A stretch of DNA of 64,000 bases from Hylemonella sp. (GTDB taxonomy: Bacteria > Pseudomonadota > Gammaproteobacteria > Burkholderiales > Burkholderiaceae_C): assembly GCA_030695415.1 (NCBI GenBank), contig JAUYQZ010000002.1, positions 51,053 through 115,052 of the forward strand, read 5' to 3'. The position numbers and the translations under genes were made by a program. Below are positions 54,246-62,396 of the stretch, piece by piece; the stretch's first letter is position 1, and every line of letters begins with the position of its first letter. The notes beneath the pieces were generated by a model. The model saw only the letters and a list, made by a program, of their open reading frames with translations. It made no database searches and was not told the origin of the DNA.

Positions 54246-55528
54246 GCCGCCCTCCCTTTCGTCAGCGAGCGAAGAACGGACTGCAAATGCTTGCGGTTTC
54301 CGGCGGACAGGAAATTGGATTTTCCGAGTCCAAGGCCGTCATGGGCGAAGACCCGCTCAGCTACCGGGAACGATCCGCCATTGTTTTTTCCTACACGATC
54401 GATATCGCCACGCAAGATCCAGTCCCGCCATCCGTCGGACTTGAAGAATGAAAGGCTGTTGATCAGCTCGAAGTTGCCATGCCCATTGGCAATGCCGTTT
54501 CTCTTCAGCTCCGACATCAGCGACGCCTTTCCAAGGCCGAGCAATGACTCGTCGACACGCAGAACGACCTGCGTGAGCGCGCAATCCGAAGTCGTTTTGG
54601 CCGTCCCCATCACGAGCGACAGACCCGGGAAACCATCAAGAGTACGCTGAAACTCGCCGACTGCGTCACGCAGCTCGTTCAGGTGCTTGGGATATCCGCG
54701 CAATTGTTCGCGGGCAACCGCCGCGAGGATCTCAGACATGCGGCCATTCCACGCCAACTGCGTTGCATCCCGGACACCAAACTCGATGGTGCGATCGCCC
54801 CAATGACGCAGTGAACGAAGCTCTCGCGCGAGAGACTCGTCGTCGGTAACGATCATCCCTCCCTCACCGGTTTGAATCGGCTTGACGCAACCGAAGGAAA
54901 AGACGCCGACATCACCCCAGCAACCGGCCGGACGCCCGTCCACGACGGCACCAAGACCAAGGCAAGCATCCTCGATCAATTTCAAGCCTCGTTCGCGCGC
55001 CAGCGTCCGCAGCTCAGAGATATTCTCCGGATTTCCCCACATGTGTGTGGCTATCAACGCCCGCGTTTCCGATCCGATCCGATTCCGGAGATCGGAACCG
55101 TCAAGCATGAAGGTACGATCCGAGATATCCGCAAAAATCGGCGTCACTCCGGCGTTCATCACGGCCATCGCGGTCGCGGCGCAGGTATCGACCTGGTGAA
55201 TCGCCTCATGTCCTGGTTTCAGTCCCAATGCGCGCAATGACATTTGCAGCGCCACGCCTCCGCTTGCAACCGCGATCGCATGCCGGGCACCGACAGCCTC
55301 TGCAAACTCGGCTTCGAGGCGTTCGTGTACGAGCCCCGCTCCATAAGCCATGTTCCATTGCGAACTGCGCAATACCGCCGTGACAGCCTCTACCTCATTG
55401 GCCAGGGGCCGGGGGTAGACGCCGAACGTTCCGCCCAGGAAGCGTTTGGCCACTCGCACCAGAAAATTGTATGCCGGGGGAAACTTCTCGCGCAGCTTGA
55501 CGAGGAGGGGCAAAAGGCGCTGGAGCAT
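54242..55528 (-). CDS. DegT-family aminotransferase-like protein with N-terminal extension
   Basis: About 428 residues. The PLP-binding lysine is present in FSFGCVKPIQTGEGGMIVTD. HMWGNPENISELRTLARERG and EDACLGLGAVVDG also fit the family. The first 45 residues (LLPLLVKLREKFPPAYNFLV...) are an extra amphipathic/basic helix not usual in the family and may bind membrane or partner. I start at ATG 55528 with AGGAA upstream; the frame is open further but runs into the preceding gene. Substrate unknown. Confidence 0.85.
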   Translation of the reverse strand: MLQRLLPLLVKLREKFPPAYNFLVRVAKRFLGGTFGVYPRPLANEVEAVTAVLRSSQWNMAYGAGLVHERLEAEFAEAVGARHAIAVASGGVALQMSLRALGLKPGHEAIHQVDTCAATAMAVMNAGVTPIFADISDRTFMLDGSDLRNRIGSETRALIATHMWGNPENISELRTLARERGLKLIEDACLGLGAVVDGRPAGCWGDVGVFSFGCVKPIQTGEGGMIVTDDESLARELRSLRHWGDRTIEFGVRDATQLAWNGRMSEILAAVAREQLRGYPKHLNELRDAVGEFQRTLDGFPGLSLVMGTAKTTSDCALTQVVLRVDESLLGLGKASLMSELKRNGIANGHGNFELINSLSFFKSDGWRDWILRGDIDRVGKNNGGSFPVAERVFAHDGLGLGKSNFLSAGNRKHLQSVLRSLTKGRAA

Positions 55529-55542
55529 CGTGTTCCTGACCG

Positions 55543-56403
55543 CTAAGCGGCGCGGGCGACGAACGTATAAAGTCGTCCCGGACGATTTGACCTTCTCAAT
55601 TGCCACATCCCCAGTCTGCTGACGAGAGATTTTGGCAGCACCAACCCAAGAATTCTGCCTGGTCCTGAGTCGCAAATCTTCACCGCCAGGCTTTCTGGCG
55701 TGTTGGGGTGCAGATTGATCAATGAATCGTAAGGGCCGATCTCCTGTATGATGCCGAGACCAGCTTCGGCAAACGCCGCACGATAATCCGCCAAAGTAAA
55801 CGCATGCTCGCCGCCATAAAGTTGATGATCGGGCTGGGCATCAAGGAACTCGCGCAAGCTGGACTCATAATTATCCACGACGTGCTCGCGGCATCCCAAC
55901 AGCAACCCGCCGGGACGCAAAACGCGCGCATACTCGCTTATCATGGCCTTCAGATTGTGCGCGTGATGAAGGCCTTGCCGAACATAGACCACATCGAAGC
56001 TATCCGAACCAAATGGCAGGCTTTCCCCGAATGCGTCAACAATCCTGGCTTGGAGATTCTCCCCAGCCAAGGATGTCGCGATGGCACCGCGACCAACGGA
56101 TGCCGAAGGATCCGGCTCAACTGCCACCACATTGAACCCGGCTCGCGCGAACGAATAGGTCGCGATGCCGTTTCCGGCCGGGATATCCAGAATGTCGCGA
56201 GCGTCCACCCGGCAGGCCCTGATCAGCTTGAGCACTTCGGCAAACTCGGCGCTTTCCGCAAACCGCCGGCAATTTCCGGGTATATCAGACGTCAAATAAG
56301 CATCGTAAATCAGCTGGCGGTGCTGCGGATCCTTCCGAAGGATATCAATGGCTTCCTCCCAGCTGTACGGGAACGTCATTTTTTGCTGCAGCATCGGCAC
56401 CAT
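55543..56403 (-). CDS. Class I SAM-dependent methyltransferase
   Basis: Methyltransferase of about 286 residues. Motif I is ILDIPAGNGIATYSFARAGF, then VVAVEPDPS, the motif SFDVVYVRQGLHHAHN and RVLRPGGLLLGCREHV. This is the typical UbiE-like layout. The start is uncertain: ATG 56403 is chosen because the open frame further upstream (to 56556) overlaps the preceding gene; 56379 is also possible. It may methylate a sugar or a glycolipid intermediate. Confidence 0.82.
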   Translation of the reverse strand: MVPMLQQKMTFPYSWEEAIDILRKDPQHRQLIYDAYLTSDIPGNCRRFAESAEFAEVLKLIRACRVDARDILDIPAGNGIATYSFARAGFNVVAVEPDPSASVGRGAIATSLAGENLQARIVDAFGESLPFGSDSFDVVYVRQGLHHAHNLKAMISEYARVLRPGGLLLGCREHVVDNYESSLREFLDAQPDHQLYGGEHAFTLADYRAAFAEAGLGIIQEIGPYDSLINLHPNTPESLAVKICDSGPGRILGLVLPKSLVSRLGMWQLRRSNRPGRLYTFVARAA

Positions 56404-56521
56404 TCCGAAAGTCGTTCGTATGCGTGATAGGTACGGTTCATTCTCTCGACTATGCAGCCAGGACAATCGCGCGCTCGCAATTGCGCCACGGCAACTGATT
56501 GAAAGGTCCGCAGGCAAATTC

Positions 56522-57310
56522 TCAGTTGACCTGAGATGGCACCGAATCCCGAACAAACTGGCAGAAGATAACCCGATAGTCGCCCTCCGCGATCAAGGGA
56601 AGCTGGTCCGGCTTGACAAATCTTTGCGACGCGTCACCCTCCGGTGCAACTCGCGCAGAAGACCAGTTATCAGCTACAGCATCAACGATACGCCAGCCCT
56701 TGAACACACGAAGAATTGTATCGAGATCGAGACACCAGTGGTTATTGAATGCGAGCAGGTTCGGCCCAAGTGTCATGCTGACCAGAAGTTCAGCGTCGTC
56801 GGACATGACGCGCCCGAGTTCGGACACCAGCTTGGGTAGGCAGTTTGCATCAACGCGGTCTCCGTACCGGCCCAGTCCAATCAGAGGCAGCGCAACTGTT
56901 GAAGTGAAACAATCGAACGATCCGGCCGAGAAAGGGAGGGGCAGCGTCACGTCGTGCTGAACATACCTCACTGCGCTGAACCTGTCGGAGCAATCGGCGA
57001 GCACAATGGCCGTCACATCGTGAGAAGCGGATAGAATAGCATTTTGGGATTTTGGGCTGCCGATGTCGAGAATTCGTCTTCGCCGGTTTGCCCCGACGAG
57101 TTTCGTCGCTGTCCAATAGCCGAAGCCATCGTAATGGGTAAAGAATTCCGTTGGATCTGAAGACGCGTCACCAACAATTCGCGCGGGCAATCCCCGCAAC
57201 GGATGATCCGGCGACATTGCGTTGAGGTAGGCTTCGAGTTCGGCTCGCATGAAGAACGATCTCAACTTCCGCGCCGCTCGATTCAGCAATGATGGCGGTC
57301 CATCCTTCAT
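56522..57310 (-). CDS. DUF268/methyltransferase-like protein
   Basis: A 262-residue protein with a Rossmann-like core. In the place of motif I it reads RRRILDIGSPKSQNAIL, with the usual glycine triplet replaced. The segment LIGLGRYGDRVDANCLPKLV resembles the GLGRYGDP motif of DUF268 proteins in polysaccharide loci. ATG 57310 overlaps the aminotransferase stop as ATGA. Function unknown; a weakened SAM site is possible. Confidence 0.75.
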   Translation of the reverse strand: MKDGPPSLLNRAARKLRSFFMRAELEAYLNAMSPDHPLRGLPARIVGDASSDPTEFFTHYDGFGYWTATKLVGANRRRRILDIGSPKSQNAILSASHDVTAIVLADCSDRFSAVRYVQHDVTLPLPFSAGSFDCFTSTVALPLIGLGRYGDRVDANCLPKLVSELGRVMSDDAELLVSMTLGPNLLAFNNHWCLDLDTILRVFKGWRIVDAVADNWSSARVAPEGDASQRFVKPDQLPLIAEGDYRVIFCQFVRDSVPSQVN

Positions 57311-58422
57311 CGCTGCCCCGCGTCCGAAAGCAACTCGTTGACCGCTTCGCCAATACGAGCAACCTCTTTTTGAGTGAGGTCAAAAAACGACGGCAGATTC
57401 AGCCCGGTGCGAGCCTTGCGCGCCGCCACTGGCAGCGGCTCCTGTCTGTACATTGGCATGGATGACATCGTGCAGAAATAGGGTCGTGAATCGATGCCCC
57501 GCTGCTTGAGCTTGTCCATGAAATCGTCACGTCGCGGCTCGTCAAAGCCGTCGACCTCCAGGCACACCATCCAGAACGCGCTGCTCGCCCAGTTCTTCAC
57601 GCGATTCAGACGAATATTCTCGCTGGAAGGAATGGCCGATTTATACCACGCCATAATTTCTGCACGACGCGTGAGGAAATCGTCGATGCGCTCCATTTGC
57701 GCCACGCCCAATGCGGCCTGCAGGTTTGTCATGCGGTAATTGAACCCGCGCTCGTCGTGGAAGTATCGGCGTTCCGGAGTCATCGCGTGATCCCGAAGCC
57801 GCTTTGCGCGCTTGTAAAAAGAATGGTCGTTGGTTGTCAGCATGCCACCTTCACCAGTGGTGACGACCTTGTTCCCGTAGAAACTGAATACGCCGCACTG
57901 GCTCAACCCTCCGACGCGCCGTCCCTTGTATTCGGCACCATGGGCCTCAGCGGCGTCTTCGATGATGGCGATGCCACGAGCCCTTGCAATCGTCGTGAGC
58001 GCATCCATGTCCGCCGGGTGACCATAAAGATGAACCGGCATGATAGCTTTCGTGCGGTCGGTAACCAAAGACTCCACCGAAGCCGGATCGATGCAAAGCG
58101 TGTCATTGTCAACATCAGCGAGCACGGGCGTCGCGCCGGTATAGGCGACTGCATTGGCTGTCGCCACGAATGTCAGATCCGGGATGATCACCTCATCGCC
58201 AGGGCCGATGCCGAGCGTCACCAAAGCGAGATGAAGGCCGGTCGTGCCGTTGCTCACCGTCAACGCGAACTCAGTGCCGCAATACCGCGCGAATGCGGCT
58301 TCGAATTCATCAATGTATTTTCCGATTGAGGAAACCCATCCGGAGTCCAGAGCGTCCAGCACGAGCTCCCGTTCCCGCGCACCGATCGAGGGCTGTGAAA
58401 TCGGAATGAAACTGTCTGACAT
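57307..58422 (-). CDS. DegT-family aminotransferase, perosamine-synthase-like
   Basis: PLP aminotransferase of 371 residues. The lysine is K185 in FSFYGNKVVTTGEGGMLTTN, and YFHDERGFNYRMTNLQAALG follows; both are typical of GDP-perosamine synthase (PerA/RfbE) and related 4-aminotransferases. LTFVATANAVAYTGATPVLADV is also conserved. Start ATG 58422. No GDP-mannose 4,6-dehydratase is seen in the window, so the sugar is uncertain. The next upstream gene ends 10 bp away. Confidence 0.9.
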   Translation of the reverse strand: MSDSFIPISQPSIGARERELVLDALDSGWVSSIGKYIDEFEAAFARYCGTEFALTVSNGTTGLHLALVTLGIGPGDEVIIPDLTFVATANAVAYTGATPVLADVDNDTLCIDPASVESLVTDRTKAIMPVHLYGHPADMDALTTIARARGIAIIEDAAEAHGAEYKGRRVGGLSQCGVFSFYGNKVVTTGEGGMLTTNDHSFYKRAKRLRDHAMTPERRYFHDERGFNYRMTNLQAALGVAQMERIDDFLTRRAEIMAWYKSAIPSSENIRLNRVKNWASSAFWMVCLEVDGFDEPRRDDFMDKLKQRGIDSRPYFCTMSSMPMYRQEPLPVAARKARTGLNLPSFFDLTQKEVARIGEAVNELLSDAGQR

Positions 58423-58432
58423 AAGCGGCCTT

Positions 58433-59524
58433 TTAAATCGCGGCGACGAGAGCCTCAAAGCGCTTCCACTGCGCTTGCTTTGAGTAACGGGTCGACACCA
58501 TCTCGTGACCTGCACGTGCAACGCTCGATCGTTCCTCGGGGGCCTCAAGCAGGGACCTGATTTGTTCGACGGCCTGTGACGGCGAATCGTACGTCACCAT
58601 CGTCTCACCGTCCTTCATGCCCTCAGGATAGACGCCAGCGTCGGATAGGAGCAATGCTCCTCCCCCTAGCGCCTCAAAACAACGCATATTTCCACGATCC
58701 ACGCCCGCCATGTCGATGGACCCGTTCAACACGATCTTCGCAGCCGACAGCGCCTGGTAGTAATCTTGTCCAAATACCGGTTCCTTGGCGATTGCTCTGA
58801 TTGCGGAGGGTCTCCGGTGCCCTGCCAGCGGCAGAAATTTTCCCAGCGGCGATTCCGCTAGCCGGCACAGGCGTGACCGGTCCAAATGGTACACAATGTT
58901 GTATTCTCCAGCCAACTTCGATACCGCCTCTAGTACCGCCGCCCGCTGCTTGTGATGCCGCGAATAGCCACCGACGAACAGTACATCGACTGGCCGATCC
59001 TGGCGAACTGCGAATTGCTCCAGCACCGAGTCGTATGCCGGAACGAAATACTCGGTACGGCATCCCTGCTCCTTCAGCATCGCAAGGATTGACGGAAAAT
59101 TGCAGACGACAAGGTCATATGCAGTCAGCGATCCGTGCCGGATTGGAACTGCGTGCCAAGCGATGACGCTTTTCACGCATCCCGGCAGGCTCTTGATGAA
59201 GTCCGCTTCCCAACCGGTTGCGTCGAGATTGTAGATCACATCCGCGCGGTGATCCTCAACCTGCGCCTTCAAGATGTCGCTCAGCGATGCACGTGAACTC
59301 AAACCATGCTCTCGCGCCCAAACTCTCTGAATATCCTCGTCATCACCATTGGTGAAGAACGCCCATTCGGCTCGTTGGTCAACAGGCAGAAGAATGTGAG
59401 CCGCTGCGTCTCGGAAATTCAGAAAAGCGTCGATTTGACCAGCAAAGGTGGGAAAGTTCTCGGTCAGCTCACGTATCCTCGGGCGCAGCGAAGGATAGTA
59501 TCTTGAATTCTGGAAGAGCCTCAC
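58433..59524 (-). CDS. Glycosyltransferase (CgeB-like C-terminal domain)
   Basis: A 363-residue putative glycosyltransferase. The C-terminal half has VDVLFVGGYSRHHKQRAAVL, PVFGQDYYQALSAAKIVLNG and NMRCFEALGGGALLLSD, the usual GT1-type donor site of CgeB/spore-maturation-like transferases. The N-terminal half is not recognisable. It starts at GTG 59524 with only a weak ribosome site. Confidence 0.82.
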   Translation of the reverse strand: MRLFQNSRYYPSLRPRIRELTENFPTFAGQIDAFLNFRDAAAHILLPVDQRAEWAFFTNGDDEDIQRVWAREHGLSSRASLSDILKAQVEDHRADVIYNLDATGWEADFIKSLPGCVKSVIAWHAVPIRHGSLTAYDLVVCNFPSILAMLKEQGCRTEYFVPAYDSVLEQFAVRQDRPVDVLFVGGYSRHHKQRAAVLEAVSKLAGEYNIVYHLDRSRLCRLAESPLGKFLPLAGHRRPSAIRAIAKEPVFGQDYYQALSAAKIVLNGSIDMAGVDRGNMRCFEALGGGALLLSDAGVYPEGMKDGETMVTYDSPSQAVEQIRSLLEAPEERSSVARAGHEMVSTRYSKQAQWKRFEALVAAI

Positions 59525-59637
59525 AAATTCGGTATCCCGACGGTTTTCAGCAGATGTGGGGATGACCTAATCGGCGATTTTACCGAGGTCAAGCCGAATT
59601 GCGCTGGAACATCCTGTGGCTATCCGGCCGAATATCC

Positions 59638-61170
59638 TCATTTCGGAATCCTGGCTATCAACCTGTCGCGGAACGCCCCACTCGCCAGCGGGCTGGCCAG
59701 CAATGCAACGGCTATCAGCCAGGCCGTGCATTCGAACACAAATCGCGCCAGCCCCGCCCCAGGTGCGTACGATCGGATGATCGTTCCAATCGCCCAGCCG
59801 CCCAGGGTAACGAGAACCATCAGCAAGGCGAGAAAGGCGATGTGCCGGTACGGCCGCTGCAGCGCCTGTCCGATGATGGCGACCCCGAGCATTCCGAATT
59901 GAACGACCACGTCGCTTGCAACAATCGCGATGGCGGTCCCCCGCGGCCCCATCGGCGGCGTCAGCACGATCGCCAGGATCACGAATACCGCCAGTTGCAG
60001 ACCCTTGGTCCGCGCCAGCAGGGCGCCGCGATTGCTGTAGTTGGCCAATCCCAGCGCCAGGATCGAGGGCGCGATGACGCCGGTGCCGATCAGCAGCGTC
60101 ATGGTCAGCACCGGATCGTAGGGGATGGTGCCGTGGGTCCAAAGCGCAAAGAAGTCCGGCCAGAACGACAGCAGCCCCGCAATCACGATACTCGCAAGCA
60201 CCGTTACGAATACCGAGCCGCGGGCATACAGATGCCGCAGCCGTTCTTTCGCACCAACGGCATGATCATGGCCAAGCTCCGCCGCCAGCGGCAGCGTCAC
60301 CTGGGTGCATAACGCCCGCACCAGTCCCGCCACGACGCGGGTAAGGCCCCATTGGGCGACGGCGACGCGATCGATCACGATGGCGCTGACAAGCAGCATT
60401 GGCAGGTTCTGCAGCGCAAGTTCAGTCCCGCCGGCGATGCCAAACGGAAAGGCCTTGCGAAACTGTCCGACGCCCCAGCGCCACGATTGGCGCGCCCGCC
60501 CGCCGCGCAAAAACGGAAACAGCAGGCGTACATCGATCGCCACGATAAAGATCTGTATCAGAAGCTGTGTCGCCGCATAGGCGACCGTGACCGCGAGAAG
60601 GCTTCCGATCGTTACGATCGCAACGAGTTGGCCAAGTTGCGCGATCAGCATCGCCGCGCATTGCAGCCACACCACGCGACTATAGAAGCCGCGCGCTCGA
60701 TACAGCGCCGACGCCAGGCCGACAGGCAGCGTGAGCAGCGCACTCACGACCATGACGATAAAGGATGTATCGAATTCCGGCGTCGCCCGAAATCCCAACA
60801 CGTCGGATGGACGGAGAAGCTGCGTTGCGATCAGCGCCAAAGCGATTATCAAGCCGACGAAGCCAAAATAGACTCGCAGCATCGCGGCGTAGTAATGGGC
60901 GGTCCGGCCGTCGCTGTCGACGCTCGATTTGAAGGAAAAGAATCTGTTGAGTGCGCGAAACTGAAGGCCGCCGTCCGCGATCATAACGAGATTACCAGCC
61001 GCATAAATGACCAGCCACGCGGCGAGCATGTCGCTGGTCCAGAAATGCAGAAACACGGGAATCAGCGCGACTTGTTGGGTAATTCCAAGGATAAGTTGGA
61101 CGAGATTCGCCGACCAGCCTTTGACAAGTCTGCGCCCGCGGCCCGAAACGCTCACCAAGCAGCCCCCCAT
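59638..61170 (-). CDS. Polysaccharide flippase (Wzx-like)
   Basis: Inner-membrane protein of about 510 residues with 12-14 predicted transmembrane segments, of the MATE/MVF-type polysaccharide exporter superfamily. It would flip the lipid-linked repeat unit to the periplasm for the Wzy-like protein. The N-terminal region has VQLILGITQQVALIPVFLHF and LVMIADGGLQFRALNRFFSF. Start ATG 61170 is preferred over TTG/CTG frames upstream; the ribosome site is weak. It is the first gene of the minus-strand glycan cluster. Confidence 0.83.
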   Translation of the reverse strand: MGGCLVSVSGRGRRLVKGWSANLVQLILGITQQVALIPVFLHFWTSDMLAAWLVIYAAGNLVMIADGGLQFRALNRFFSFKSSVDSDGRTAHYYAAMLRVYFGFVGLIIALALIATQLLRPSDVLGFRATPEFDTSFIVMVVSALLTLPVGLASALYRARGFYSRVVWLQCAAMLIAQLGQLVAIVTIGSLLAVTVAYAATQLLIQIFIVAIDVRLLFPFLRGGRARQSWRWGVGQFRKAFPFGIAGGTELALQNLPMLLVSAIVIDRVAVAQWGLTRVVAGLVRALCTQVTLPLAAELGHDHAVGAKERLRHLYARGSVFVTVLASIVIAGLLSFWPDFFALWTHGTIPYDPVLTMTLLIGTGVIAPSILALGLANYSNRGALLARTKGLQLAVFVILAIVLTPPMGPRGTAIAIVASDVVVQFGMLGVAIIGQALQRPYRHIAFLALLMVLVTLGGWAIGTIIRSYAPGAGLARFVFECTAWLIAVALLASPLASGAFRDRLIARIPK

Positions 61171-61299
61171 CGTCGCGTCCACCAGCGGAACTGGATCAAG
61201 GCCACAATCCCGCACCCCTCGCAAGCGCTGACCGCTGCCGCTCGGTGGCGAATTCGGATGTGACTGCGTGACGGCCGTGGGGGCTACCGGGCGGGGACA

Positions 61300-62007
61300 T
61301 CAAAGCCCGTCGGGCTCGCCGTTCCTGGGTGTCGAGCGGGGCGTGAAGGGAGCATAGGATGTGTCGGTGGACCCGGCGCCGATCGGCGCGTGGGATGCAC
61401 CGGCGGCCGCGGCGCCGATCGCCGTTGGCAGAGGCAGGACGGACGCTTCCCCGCTCTTGAGCCCGAGAATTTCAGTCCGGTCCGCCTTCTTCAGCGTGAC
61501 TTCCCGTCCCTGAACCAGGCTCAGCACCCAGCCGGCATGGCTGTCGCCCTGCCGCAAGCGGACAATCTTCTGATTGCCGCGGTCGAAGAAGATGGCAATG
61601 GCATCGCTGTCGCCGACGACGGCGCCGATCAGCGCCAGTGGAAGACTTTCCGGCTCCGCCGCCTTCACCGGCGCCGGTGCATGGGATGGTTCCTCCAATG
61701 GCGCAACCACCGCGCGTTGCGCCGGGCGACGGGAGGCCGAGAAAATCGGGCGTTCCCGGGTAGCGGTCAGCCCCGAAAGCGGCACCGACCACAGCGGATT
61801 TCCGTCTGGAAGCGGCTTGTTCTGCTCCCGGGTCGCGAGCGGCCTGACGCCGCCCACCTCCACGCTGCCGCGAACGTCCGCGGCGGCGTCATTGGACAGG
61901 ATATCCACCGTCGTGGGGGTGGCTGCATGTGGAGCCTTCATCAGCGCGAGCAGCAGCCCACCGGGCAGCAGTGCCAGACCGACTATTTTGGACCACCTCA
62001 CCATCAT
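61300..62007 (-). CDS. Probable periplasmic protein with GspC/PilP-like domain
   Basis: A 235-residue protein with an N-terminal signal anchor (VGLALLPGGLLLALMKAPHA) and a proline/alanine-rich linker. The segment LTATRERPIFSASRRP is followed by LPLALIGAVVGDSDAIAIFF and VRLRQGDSHAGWVLSLVQGR, resembling the beta domain of GspC/PilP-type secretion proteins. The C-terminus is low complexity. Family assignment is tentative; similar stand-alone proteins occur in Bradyrhizobium relatives. ATG 62004 is equally possible. Confidence 0.7.
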   Translation of the reverse strand: MMVRWSKIVGLALLPGGLLLALMKAPHAATPTTVDILSNDAAADVRGSVEVGGVRPLATREQNKPLPDGNPLWSVPLSGLTATRERPIFSASRRPAQRAVVAPLEEPSHAPAPVKAAEPESLPLALIGAVVGDSDAIAIFFDRGNQKIVRLRQGDSHAGWVLSLVQGREVTLKKADRTEILGLKSGEASVLPLPTAIGAAAAGASHAPIGAGSTDTSYAPFTPRSTPRNGEPDGL

Positions 62008-62396
62008 CAGTCCCGCCGCCGGTCACCGACGGCCGCGACGCGGCGCGACATCGGATCGCAATCAACTTAGCCGCATCTACCGCGGCCATCAACATGAGGC
62101 GAATCAAGGCGTCATTGGAATTGGAGACGCCGAATTGCAGCAAAAGGCCGCTTCCTTCGGGAACTTGCGAGCGATAATCGGCTCAGGATGTTGCCTAACG
62201 GCCACGCTCTGAAAATACCAAACATCGGCGGGGCGGTCTTGGCGCCATAAACGCCAAGGGTGCATTGCATGCCTCCGTAAACCCGTGGGAATATGGCGAG
62301 AATTGCCAGGTCGCAGGGGCATTTTCGGATTGGCATAAATACGGGCCAGGTTCCCCTCCCCTCGCTTGTCCGGTGATCGCAGAAATCGAGGGCGCC
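62008..62396. promoter_or_regulatory. 389-bp divergent intergenic region before the adhesin gene
   Basis: No gene is supported. A small dyad TTGGCG-CCATAAA-CGCCAA (62,239-62,257) is the only notable structure. GAGGG just before 62,397 is the likely ribosome site of the adhesin gene. Confidence 0.4.
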
